DNA of 49,708 nucleotides from positions 1 to 49,708 of the forward strand of contig CALKXH010000082.1 of the NCBI GenBank assembly GCA_938005675.1. Reading direction: 5' to 3'. Shown piece after piece: positions 38,641-45,825 of this stretch (positions are counted from its first letter, which is position 1; each line of letters starts with the position of its first letter). The translations under genes and the position numbers were made by a program. Source of the DNA: an uncultured Anaerolineae bacterium. Lineage in GTDB: Bacteria > Chloroflexota > Anaerolineae > Aggregatilineales > UBA2796. Below the pieces are notes generated by a model. It saw only the letters and a program-made list of their open reading frames with translations. It searched no databases and was not told where the DNA came from.

Positions 38641-39227
38641 GCAATCCACGTCTAGAGCGCGCGCGACGGCTGGGTCTGACGCACGCCACCGCCGAAGCCT
38701 ACTATCATCGCGGCTTGTTGGCGTACCGCAACCGCGATCTGGAGAACGCCATCCTCGATCTCTCGGAGGCGATCTACTATGATCGGCGCTACGCCGAGTA
38801 CTACGCCACGCGCGGGCTCTTCTACGTCGAGAGCGGCAAATTCGCCGAGGCGGAGGCGGACTTGCTCTACGCCCTCAAGCTGAACAAGCGCCTGTGGCTG
38901 GCGCACTTTGCGCTGGGCGTGCTGCGCTACAAGCAAAACGAGTACGAAGCCGCCCACCAGCACTTTCTGCAGGCGAGCCGCCATCCCGACGCCAAGCCCG
39001 AAGTCTGGTTTTACCTCGCTGTGACGCACTACCTGCTCGATAACCTGATGGAGGCGCTCCAAGCCATCGAGGTCGCCCTGAACGGCTTCCACACGGCGGA
39101 TAGCCGTCGGGCTGAGGCGAACCGTTGGAAAGCCGAGATCGAGAAGACCATCGCCCAGCGCGCCCCACAGCCCTCCGAGGGCGCGCCCAGACGCCGCCGC
39201 CGCACTACCGAGACTCAAACAGACTGA
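38637..39227 (+). CDS. TPR-repeat protein
   Basis: 196 residues. About four tetratricopeptide repeats cover residues ~18-155 (AYYHRGLLAYRNRDLENAI, YATRGLFYVESGKFAEAEAD, HFALGVLRYKQNEYEAAHQ). The tail is basic (RRRRRTTE). It is coupled by an ATGA overlap to the last kinase and may be the protein partner or scaffold of the kinase array. The 3' end overlaps the facing membrane-protein gene by 23 bases. Confidence 0.85.
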   Translation: MSNPRLERARRLGLTHATAEAYYHRGLLAYRNRDLENAILDLSEAIYYDRRYAEYYATRGLFYVESGKFAEAEADLLYALKLNKRLWLAHFALGVLRYKQNEYEAAHQHFLQASRHPDAKPEVWFYLAVTHYLLDNLMEALQAIEVALNGFHTADSRRAEANRWKAEIEKTIAQRAPQPSEGAPRRRRRTTETQTD

Positions 39228-39600
39228 TCGCCGTCCCCAGCAGGATGCCGGCGGCTACCCAGACGGGCAAGCGCGCCGCCATGCCCAGCATCTGCTCCAG
39301 CGAGTAATCGCCCACCAGGTGGGCGTGAGTCGCTGTCTTGAGGAACATCAAGCCGACCGCCGCGAGGATCGTCCCGCCGCCGATGAACCCGCCGATCAGG
39401 GCGGCGCGCAGCCCGCGTCGGAAGCGCCTCCAGAGCGCGTCGGCGTACTGCGCGTGCAGCGCGCCGAGCGCCGCGCCCGCCCCGCCCAAGCTCAGGACGC
39501 TCCACAGGCTGTTCTCTTCCGTCATCAGCCAGACGAAGGCGACGACGCCCGTCAGCAACGTGGCGAGCGCCAACCAGCGCGGGCGTCGTCGCTTCGGCAC
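39205..39600 (-). CDS. Small polytopic membrane protein
   Basis: 131 residues from GTG 39600, with three or four hydrophobic segments rich in Gly/Ala (GGAGAALGAL, ALIGGFIGGGTILAAVGL, VWVAAGILLGTAI). I do not recognise a family. A longer frame from GTG 39642 would overlap the moeB-type gene by 40 bases. The 2-base gap to that gene suggests it is the last gene of the sulfur operon. The start is uncertain. Confidence 0.6.
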   Translation of the reverse strand: MPKRRRPRWLALATLLTGVVAFVWLMTEENSLWSVLSLGGAGAALGALHAQYADALWRRFRRGLRAALIGGFIGGGTILAAVGLMFLKTATHAHLVGDYSLEQMLGMAARLPVWVAAGILLGTAISLFESR

Positions 39601-39602
39601 GG

Positions 39603-41057
39603 CTAGTAGATCGGCAGAGACGGGTCGATCTCGCGCGCCCACGCGTTAATGCCGCCCACTAGGTTCACCAAGTTGGTGAAGCCCAGCTCTTGGAGCATCA
39701 GGATGGCGTCGCGGCTGCGGATGCCGCTCTTGCACTGCACCACCACCTCCACGTCGCGCGGAATTTCGGCGGCGCGCGCCACCACTTGCCCCTTCGGAAT
39801 GCGCAGCGAGCCCTCGATGGCGCTGATCTCCCACTCATGCGGCTCGCGCACGTCTAAGATCACGACGGGCGCGCCCGCCTCGAGCCGCGCTTTCAGGTCG
39901 TGGACGTTGATGCTGCGCACCTTGTGCTGAGCGTTCTTCTCTTTGTAGTCGCTGCGGTCGTGGGCGGGGACGCCGCAGAACGCTTCGTAGTCGATCAGCG
40001 CGGTGATGCTGGGCTGCGCGCTGCAGACGGGGCAATTCGGATTCTTGCGCACGCGGATGGTATCGAAAGTCATGCTGAGCGCGTCGTAGAGCAACATGCG
40101 CCCGATCAGCGGCTGCCCGATGCCTAAGATCAGCTTGATCGCCTCGGTCGCTTGCAGCGTGCCGATGGTGCCGGGCAGGATGCCCAACACGCCGCCTTCG
40201 GCGCAGCTGGGCACCAAGCCGGGCGGCGGCGGCTCGGGGAACAGGCAGCGGTAGCACGGACCCTCTTTGGCGTAAAAGACGCTGACTTGCCCCTCGAAGC
40301 GGAAGACGCTGCCGTAGACGTTCGGCTTGCCCAGCAGCACGCAGGCATCGTTGACGAGGTAGCGCGTGGGGAAGTTATCGGTGCCATCGATGATCACGTC
40401 GTAGTTGCGCATGATCTCAAGGGCGTTCTCGCTGGTCAGCGGCGTGTTGTGCTTCTCGATCACGATGTAGGGGTTCATGTCCGAGAGTTTGGCGGCGGCG
40501 CTCTCCAGCTTGGGCTTGCCGACGTCGCTGGTGCGATGGATGACTTGGCGCTGCAAGTTGGTCTCGTCGACCACGTCGTAATCGACTAAGCCGAGGCGCC
40601 CGATCCCGGCGGCGGTCAGATACAGGGCGAGCGGGCTGCCCAGTCCGCCCGTGCCGATCAGCAAGACGCTGGCTTGTTTGAGCTTGCGCTGCCCCTGAAT
40701 GCCGACTTCCGGCATGATCAGGTGGCGGCTGTAGCGGCGAATCTCCTCGTGCGAGAGTTCGACGCTCTGCGGCGCGATTCGCTCGATGGCGCCCCCGGCG
40801 ATGGTTGGGATGATGCGCAGCGTATCGGTCGGCTCGATGGGCGTCTCCAGCCCGTCGCGGTAGCGGATATCTTCCTCGCCGATGAAGACGTTGACGAAGG
40901 TGCGCAGCGCCTCGCCGTTGTAGAGGTGCTGGCGCAGCTCGGGGTATTGGCTGACCAAATCGGCGAGGGCGGCGCCGACGGTCTCGCCCGTCACGCTGAC
41001 TTCGGCGTTGCCGCCTGTGTAGGCGCGCAAGGGCGTCGGAATTTTGATGGTTGGCAT
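39603..41057 (-). CDS. moeB: CysO-like sulfur carrier - MoeB/E1 - rhodanese fusion
   Basis: 484 residues in three parts. Residues 1-89 are a ubiquitin-fold sulfur carrier ending IIPTIAGG, resembling mycobacterial CysO (IPTxLRxxTGG start). Residues ~100-350 are a MoeB/ThiF adenylyltransferase: GTGGLG at 135-140, zinc pairs CYRC and CPVC, catalytic Cys285 in SCAEGG. Residues ~385-484 are a rhodanese with Cys442 in QCKSGIRS, as in MoeZ. The carrier's Gly-Gly (88-89) is followed by AIERIAP, so it must be cut to be adenylated. ATG 41057 has GGAGGAG upstream; GTG 41066 is too close to it. Third gene of the attenuator-led operon. Confidence 0.92.
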   Translation of the reverse strand: MPTIKIPTPLRAYTGGNAEVSVTGETVGAALADLVSQYPELRQHLYNGEALRTFVNVFIGEEDIRYRDGLETPIEPTDTLRIIPTIAGGAIERIAPQSVELSHEEIRRYSRHLIMPEVGIQGQRKLKQASVLLIGTGGLGSPLALYLTAAGIGRLGLVDYDVVDETNLQRQVIHRTSDVGKPKLESAAAKLSDMNPYIVIEKHNTPLTSENALEIMRNYDVIIDGTDNFPTRYLVNDACVLLGKPNVYGSVFRFEGQVSVFYAKEGPCYRCLFPEPPPPGLVPSCAEGGVLGILPGTIGTLQATEAIKLILGIGQPLIGRMLLYDALSMTFDTIRVRKNPNCPVCSAQPSITALIDYEAFCGVPAHDRSDYKEKNAQHKVRSINVHDLKARLEAGAPVVILDVREPHEWEISAIEGSLRIPKGQVVARAAEIPRDVEVVVQCKSGIRSRDAILMLQELGFTNLVNLVGGINAWAREIDPSLPIY

Positions 41058-41062
41058 GAGTC

Positions 41063-41899
41063 TCACTCCTCCTTACCTTTGACAATCGGGGCGCCGATCA
41101 GGTTGCCCCACTCCGTCCATGAGCCATCGTAGTTGCGGACGTTTGGGTAGCCCAGCAAGTACTTCAGGGCGACCCACGTATGCGACGAGCGCTCTCCGAT
41201 GCGGCAGTAGACGACCACGTCCTTATCGGGCGTGATGCCCAGCGGCTCATAGATGCGGCGCATCTCCTCAGGGGACTTGAACGTGCCGTCCTCCGCCACG
41301 ATGTCCGACCACGGCACGTTCTTGGCGCCGGGGATGTGACCGCCGCGCTGCGCCGTCTCAGGCAGACCGGGCGGCGAGATGATCTGACCAGTGAACTCGG
41401 CGGGCGAGCGCACATCCACGAGTGCGAAGTTCGGTTGGCGCAGCCGCGCGCGGATATACTCGCGGTCGGCGCGGAACGACTCGTCGATGTGGCGCACGGT
41501 GTAGTCAGTGCGCGGGTAGGTCGGGACGACGCGCGTCATCAAGCGCCCTTCTGCCAGCAATTTCCTGCGCCCGCCGTCGATCAGGCGCACATCGGGATGC
41601 CCGTAGTACTTGAACAGCCAAAAGGCGTGCGCGGCGAACCAATTGCTGTTATCGCCGTACAGCACGAGGGTCATCTCAGGCGTGATGCCCGCCTCGCTGA
41701 AGAGCGCCTCCAGCTGTTCCTTGCTGAGGATGTCGCGCGTGACTTGATCCTGCAGCTGAGTCTGCCAATTGAAGGCGATGGCGCCCTCCAAGTGACCGAG
41801 CGCGTATTGCGTGGTGTCCACATCCACTTCAATGAAGCGCTTGTCGGGGTCTTTCAGGTGCGCCATCGCCCAGTCGGTGCTGACTAGAATATCGGTCAT
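41063..41899 (-). CDS. sseA: Thiosulfate/3-mercaptopyruvate sulfurtransferase (tandem rhodanese)
   Basis: 278 residues, two rhodanese domains. The first (~1-125) lacks the Cys (VLYGDNSN at the loop). The second (~150-270) has the active loop YCRIGERSSHTW with Cys232, the CRxGxR form typical of thiosulfate sulfurtransferases such as mycobacterial CysA2/SseA. It would load persulfide sulfur for the neighbouring MoeB/rhodanese protein. It lies 22 bases after the JAMM gene and 5 bases before the fusion gene. Confidence 0.92.
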   Translation of the reverse strand: MTDILVSTDWAMAHLKDPDKRFIEVDVDTTQYALGHLEGAIAFNWQTQLQDQVTRDILSKEQLEALFSEAGITPEMTLVLYGDNSNWFAAHAFWLFKYYGHPDVRLIDGGRRKLLAEGRLMTRVVPTYPRTDYTVRHIDESFRADREYIRARLRQPNFALVDVRSPAEFTGQIISPPGLPETAQRGGHIPGAKNVPWSDIVAEDGTFKSPEEMRRIYEPLGITPDKDVVVYCRIGERSSHTWVALKYLLGYPNVRNYDGSWTEWGNLIGAPIVKGKEE

Positions 41900-41921
41900 G
41901 GTGTCTGTACTTTCCTCAGTT

Positions 41922-42359
41922 TCACGAGTCCTCTAGAACGGTCAGGGAGAGTTCGCTGAAGGCGGAGCGATCCGCCGCCAAGCGCCAAGCGCGCAGCTCG
42001 ACTGCCCTCGCCGCCCGCACGGAGGCGATCAGGTAATGAAAGTTGGGCAGGGCGTGCAGGCGGTCGTACTCGGAGGGGACGGCGGGCGAGTCGGGATGGG
42101 AATGATAGTAGCCCAGCAAGGTCAAGCCGAGCGCATCTGCCTCGTCTTCAAGCTGCGCCCAGTCGGAGGGGGTCATGGCGTAGCGATGATGCTGCTCCGC
42201 CTGAGCGGCGACGTTAGCGACGGGGCGGATGCGCTCAAGGTGCACGCCGCCTTCAGGGAGCTGCCTGCCCAACAAGAAGCCGCCGCCTTCGTTGGGGTAG
42301 GCGCGCTCAAGATGGGCGAAGATTTGGGCGATCAGCCCGCGCGTGAGCGTGATATCCAT
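41922..42359 (-). CDS. JAMM/Mov34 metallopeptidase, Mec-like
   Basis: 145 residues. Zinc-site signature complete: Glu24 in PNEGGGFLLG, then HSHPDSPAVPSEYD giving His86, His88, Ser96 and Asp99. In Mycobacterium tuberculosis a JAMM protein (Mec) releases cysteine from the CysO sulfur carrier. Next to a CysO-like domain here, the same role, and also cutting after the internal Gly-Gly of the fusion, is likely. ATG 42359 is used; AAGGAGGG is rather far (about 16 bases), and TTG 42374 abuts it. First structural gene after the attenuator. Confidence 0.9.
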   Translation of the reverse strand: MDITLTRGLIAQIFAHLERAYPNEGGGFLLGRQLPEGGVHLERIRPVANVAAQAEQHHRYAMTPSDWAQLEDEADALGLTLLGYYHSHPDSPAVPSEYDRLHALPNFHYLIASVRAARAVELRAWRLAADRSAFSELSLTVLEDS

Positions 42360-42398
42360 AAGTGACGTGAGCAACCCTCCTTACAGGTGCGCATCAGC

Positions 42399-42424
42399 AA
42401 AAAAACCGACCCCCTTCGGGTCGG
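42399..42424 (-). terminator. Attenuator terminator in the sulfur-operon leader
   Basis: On the minus strand CCGACCC (42424-42418), loop GAAGG, GGGTCGG (42412-42406), then seven T (42405-42399). It stands between the promoter at 42584-42612 and the first structural gene, so read-through must be regulated. The arm plus loop CCCGAAG can alternatively pair with CTTCGGG at 42479-42473. Confidence 0.9.
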
Positions 42425-42464
42425 CTATGCATATTTGCCATGAGCGTCCTCAACGCCTAAAGCG

Positions 42465-42526
42465 CCGCCTACCCCGAAGCTGGGCTGTTACAAGGCGCAC
42501 ACATACACACCTTCTTCAGGAGGCGG
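42465..42526 (-). promoter_or_regulatory. Attenuator segments 1 and 2 (anti-antiterminator hairpin)
   Basis: Minus strand CCGCC-TCCTGAAG (42526-42514) pairs with CTTCGGGG-TA-GGCGG (42479-42465): 13 pairs, two of them G-U, with a 2-base bulge. The loop holds the three Cys codons of the leader ORF. Segment 2 contains the ORF's stop and is the same strand that can pair with the terminator's 5' arm. Confidence 0.7.
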
Positions 42527-42576
42527 TGTGGCTTCAGGGCGTTGACGATTGAACTAGCGCGAGATGGCTTCAGCAT
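42469..42576 (-). CDS. Cysteine-containing leader peptide, probably leaderless
   Basis: 35 codons ending KKVCMCAPCNSPASG then TAG. Three TGT Cys codons (24, 26, 29) cluster 6-8 codons before the end. The -10 TATACT ends 7 bases before the ATG, so transcription should start at or one base before it, leaving no room for a ribosome site. Position, Cys cluster and the overlap of its 3' end with attenuator segment 2 mark it as the sensor of a cysteine-responsive attenuator. Leaderless polycysteine ORFs of this kind are known from mycobacteria. No product function beyond ribosome stalling is expected. Confidence 0.75.
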   Translation of the reverse strand: MLKPSRASSIVNALKPHRLLKKVCMCAPCNSPASG

Positions 42577-42583
42577 GGGTAAG

Positions 42584-42612
42584 AGTATAATGGCAGCCTC
42601 GGTTTTTGGCAA
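42584..42612 (-). promoter_or_regulatory. Sigma-70-type promoter of the sulfur operon
   Basis: Minus strand TTGCCA (42612-42607), 17 bases, TATACT (42589-42584). Predicted start at 42577-42576, on the leader ORF's ATG. Confidence 0.75.
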
Positions 42613-42661
42613 GCGGCGCGCTTTGGGATGGATCACAAAGCGAAAACAGCTCGCGCGCCGC
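42613..42661. repeat. Nested inverted repeats between divergent promoters
   Basis: Outer arms GCGGCGCG (42613-42620) and CGCGCCGC (42654-42661); inner arms CGCTTTG (42619-42625) and CAAAGCG (42636-42642). They lie just upstream of both -35 boxes, so they are candidate operator sites. Confidence 0.45.
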
Positions 42662-42668
42662 ACGATAC

Positions 42669-42697
42669 TTGGCATGAAGGTTAAAAGTAGATATTCT
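42669..42697 (+). promoter_or_regulatory. Sigma-70-type promoter of the DUF4397 gene
   Basis: TTGGCA (42669-42674), 17 bases, TATTCT (42692-42697). It faces away from the sulfur-operon promoter. Confidence 0.55.
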
Positions 42698-42754
42698 TTA
42701 TAAAAGTTAAGCGCAGTGCTTTTCGAAGCACGCCACTTGGAGAATATAGAACCT

Positions 42755-45280
42755 ATGAACGTAAAAAAGTTTCGTTTCATTTTCCTCGCCCTCGCAGTAG
42801 CGCTCAGCCTGCTGGGCGTTGATCTTGGGTCACAAACGGCACAAGCGCAGCAAGGCGGCTTCGTGCGCGTCACGCACGCCTCGCCCGGCGCGCCCAACGT
42901 CGATATCTACCTCAACAACGAGCCAAACCCAATCGTAGCCAACTTGGCTTTCGGCTCTGCCAGCCCGATCTTGCCGATTGCGTCGGGCACCTACACGGTG
43001 CGCGTGCGCCCGACGGGCGATAAGCAAACGACCGTCTTCCAAGCAGTCGTCGGCATCCGCTCCAATCAGATGATCGAGCTGGTGGCGCAGGGCATCGTCG
43101 GCGGCAGCGGCGCGCAGGCTTTCAATATCGGCGTCTATCCGATCAGCCTCGCTGAGACGGGCGGGCAGGCGCGCGTGTACGTGATCCACGCCTCGCCGGA
43201 CGCGCCCGCCGTCGATGTGCGCAGCGGCGATACCGTCCTGCTGCGCCGTCTTGCCTTTGGCGAGGCGAACACGCGCTCGCCGCTGGAAGTCCCCGCTGGC
43301 AGCATCCCGATTCAGGTGACGGCAACTGGCACGACCAACGCCGTGATCGACGCCACGCTGGACTTGGTAGCCAACCGCATCTACACCGTTTTGGCGACCA
43401 ATCGTCTGGAAGCCATCACCCCGCTGATCTTGCAGGCGTTGCCGCAGCGCGCGGCGCCCGCTCCCGCGGCGCCGACGGGCTTCGTGCGCGTGACGCACGC
43501 CTCAGCCGATGCGCCCGGCGTGGATATCTACCTGAACGGCAACCGCGCCATCGAGAATCTGGCTTTCGGCAAGGCGACCGACTTGATCGAGTTGCCCGCC
43601 GGCAACTACACAGTGGCGATTCGTCCCGCTGGCGCTGCCGCCAACAGCGCGCCCGTCTTCGAGACCAGCCTGAACGTGCCAGCCAACCGCACCACCGAAG
43701 TGGTGGCGATGGGCTTGCTGAACGGCTCGCCTGAATTCATGCTCGGCGCGTATACAGTTGCCCGCAGCGCCACCAACGGCAAGGCGCGCCTGTACTTGCT
43801 GCACGCCGCGCCCAAGGCGCCGGCTGTGGATGTGCGCGCCAACGGCGAAGTTGTGCTGCAGAACGTCGCCTATGGCGCTTTCACTCGCACGCCGCTGGAG
43901 ATCGCGCCCGGCGTGACCAATATCGCCGTGACGCCCGCCGGTCGCAGCAATCCCGTCGTGACGCGCCTGACCGGTCCGGTCGATGGGCTGTTCGAGGGCG
44001 ATACGGTCTACACGATCATCGCGCTGGGCGATCCGATCAAGGACAAGCCGCTCGTCCTGAAGGCGGCGCCCGTCTCGGAGGCGGCTGAAGGCAAGACCGC
44101 CGCCGTGCGCGTCATTCACGTCGCCAAGGCGCCCGCTGTGGACGTCTACCTGGACGACTCGCCGGTGCCAGCCATCGCCAACTTGCAGGCGGGCAAAGCC
44201 AGCGACGTGGTGAAACTGCCGACCGGTCAGCACACGGTGCAATTGCGCCCCGCTGGTCAACTGTCGGTCAACCTGCCCATCTTCGAGAAGACCATCAGCG
44301 TCGGCACGGATGAGTGGGTCGAGGCAGTGGCGCTGGGCGTCTTCGGCGGCGAGCCCGCCTTCGACGTCAACACCTACAAGCTAGATAACCGCTTCCCCTA
44401 CGGCATGGCAAAGATTCACGCCCTGCACGCCGCGCCCACCGCCGGCGCCGTCGACGTGTTCGTCAACGGTCAGCTTGCCCTGCAGGGCGTCGCCTTCGGC
44501 GACTTCACGAGCGAGGCGCTCGATGTCAAGCCCGGCATCACCAACATCGCCCTGACCCGTACCGGCACGCGCAGCCCGGTCATCGCGGGGCTGACCGGCG
44601 ATCCCGCCACTTACGAGGCTAACACGGTCTACACCCTGATCGCCTTCGGCGATCCGATCAACGGTCGCTTGACGGCGTTCCCGCGCACGCACGAGGCGAA
44701 CGTCCGCGTGATCCACGCCTCGCCCGACGCGCCCGCTGTGGACGTCTACGTGGATGGCGCCCGCGCCGTGGCGAACTTGGCGTTCGCGCAGGCGAGCGGC
44801 TTCCTGAATGTGCCAGCCGGCAAGCGCAAGGTCGCCATCCGCCCCGCCGGCGCCGCCGCCGATAGCGCGCCCGTCTTCGAGACCGAGCTGAACGTGCCAA
44901 GCGGCATCTCGGCGGAGGTGGTGGCGCTGGGCAAGCTGGCGAGCAACTTCCAGCTGGGCGTCTTCCCCATCGACCGCAATCCGCTGCAGGGCAGGGCGCG
45001 CGTGTACGTCATCCACGCCGCTCCGACGACCGGCGCCGTGGATGTCTTGGTCAATGGCGCGCGCGTGCTGCAAAAAGTCGAGTTCGGCAAGTACAACGCC
45101 ACGGCGCTCAACCTGAACGCGGCGGTCTACGATTTCCACGTGACCGATAACGCCCGTCCGGGCTTCTACTTCGTCTCGTTGCCGAAGGTGCGCCTCGAAG
45201 CCGACACGGTCTACACCGTGCTGGCAATCGGCGACCCGATCCGCAACGAGCCGCTCGTGCTGACCAGCCGCCCGCGCTGA
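42755..45280 (+). CDS. Secreted protein with eight DUF4397-type repeats
   Basis: 841 residues. Signal peptide FIFLALAVALSLLGV, cut near AQAQ. The rest is eight DUF4397-like beta domains of ~100 residues in strict alternation. Type A starts with RV(I/T)H(A/V) and contains a VRPxG or IRPAG strand; type B starts with AR(V/L)Y(V/L)(I/L)HA and ends near a TVYT(V/I)(L/I)A segment. Thus four A-B pairs. No anchor is visible at the C-terminus, so it is released or bound by other means. Function of DUF4397 is unknown; an adhesive or surface role is a guess. ATG 42755 begins the signal peptide; GGAG lies ~13 bases upstream. Confidence 0.88.
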   Translation: MNVKKFRFIFLALAVALSLLGVDLGSQTAQAQQGGFVRVTHASPGAPNVDIYLNNEPNPIVANLAFGSASPILPIASGTYTVRVRPTGDKQTTVFQAVVGIRSNQMIELVAQGIVGGSGAQAFNIGVYPISLAETGGQARVYVIHASPDAPAVDVRSGDTVLLRRLAFGEANTRSPLEVPAGSIPIQVTATGTTNAVIDATLDLVANRIYTVLATNRLEAITPLILQALPQRAAPAPAAPTGFVRVTHASADAPGVDIYLNGNRAIENLAFGKATDLIELPAGNYTVAIRPAGAAANSAPVFETSLNVPANRTTEVVAMGLLNGSPEFMLGAYTVARSATNGKARLYLLHAAPKAPAVDVRANGEVVLQNVAYGAFTRTPLEIAPGVTNIAVTPAGRSNPVVTRLTGPVDGLFEGDTVYTIIALGDPIKDKPLVLKAAPVSEAAEGKTAAVRVIHVAKAPAVDVYLDDSPVPAIANLQAGKASDVVKLPTGQHTVQLRPAGQLSVNLPIFEKTISVGTDEWVEAVALGVFGGEPAFDVNTYKLDNRFPYGMAKIHALHAAPTAGAVDVFVNGQLALQGVAFGDFTSEALDVKPGITNIALTRTGTRSPVIAGLTGDPATYEANTVYTLIAFGDPINGRLTAFPRTHEANVRVIHASPDAPAVDVYVDGARAVANLAFAQASGFLNVPAGKRKVAIRPAGAAADSAPVFETELNVPSGISAEVVALGKLASNFQLGVFPIDRNPLQGRARVYVIHAAPTTGAVDVLVNGARVLQKVEFGKYNATALNLNAAVYDFHVTDNARPGFYFVSLPKVRLEADTVYTVLAIGDPIRNEPLVLTSRPR

Positions 45281-45302
45281 GGCGCCCCGTCTCTAGCTCA
45301 GC

Positions 45303-45339
45303 GAGCGCGCCCTGCTTCCGCCCGAAGCAGGGCGCGCTC
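45303..45339 (+). terminator. Strong hairpin after the DUF4397 gene
   Basis: A 16-base perfect stem (45303-45318 with 45324-45339) and a 5-base loop. There is no T tract after it, so it may act in transcript stability as much as in termination. Confidence 0.65.
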
Positions 45340-45419
45340 CATGCCTACCAAAATCGGCGATTGTGGGCTATATTTGCAGCAGATTTTTTGCCGCACACCT
45401 AGCAGGAGAAGACTTCCGC

Positions 45420-45821
45420 ATGGCGACCAACTCGCGCACCTGGTTCTACAGCGAGCCAGAGCATCGCCCTTACTACATCGAGGAGCGCGTCAATCACACG
45501 CTCTGGGCGATGCGCTTCAACAACATCTACATGGATTGCGTCCGCGCCGAGCCGCCCTTCCGCATGGAGGGCAAGTGGAACGACATCGCCTTGACGATGG
45601 AATGGCTGCCCAACACCTATCTGCGCCTGACCGCCAGCGAGGAGAACAAGACGCTCGTCAACGGCTTCTCGCAGATGCTGCAAATGCCGCCGCTCTTCAG
45701 CTATGTAGATGAGAACGGCACTTTCATCGTGGAGTGGTGGCGCACCGAGGAGGGTCAGAAGCGCCTGCAAGAGGTGCAGGGCAAGCCGAGCTTCACCCGC
45801 CTGAAGACCTACAAGAAGTAG
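45420..45821 (+). CDS. Protein of unknown function, aromatic-rich
   Basis: 133 residues from ATG 45420 (CAGGAGAA ~11 bases upstream). Not recognised. It is rich in Trp, Tyr and Phe (TWFYSEPEHRPYYIEERV, FIVEWWRTEEGQ) and ends in a basic stretch (RLKTYKK). No signal peptide or membrane helix. The next unknown gene begins 4 bases after its stop, so the two form a small operon. A longer frame from 45363 lacks a ribosome site. Confidence 0.65.
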   Translation: MATNSRTWFYSEPEHRPYYIEERVNHTLWAMRFNNIYMDCVRAEPPFRMEGKWNDIALTMEWLPNTYLRLTASEENKTLVNGFSQMLQMPPLFSYVDENGTFIVEWWRTEEGQKRLQEVQGKPSFTRLKTYKK

Positions 45822-45825
45822 CCCG

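Noticed and set aside
42360..42580. SAM, cobalamin or T-box riboswitch ahead of the sulfur operon
   Set aside because: No conserved aptamer or T-box sequence is seen, and the Cys-codon ORF with alternative pairing explains the terminator better.
42469..42897. A 142-codon minus-strand frame covering the leader ORF
   Set aside because: The promoter at 42584-42612 lies inside it and its upstream part runs antisense into the DUF4397 gene. Only the last 35 codons, from ATG 42576, are supported.
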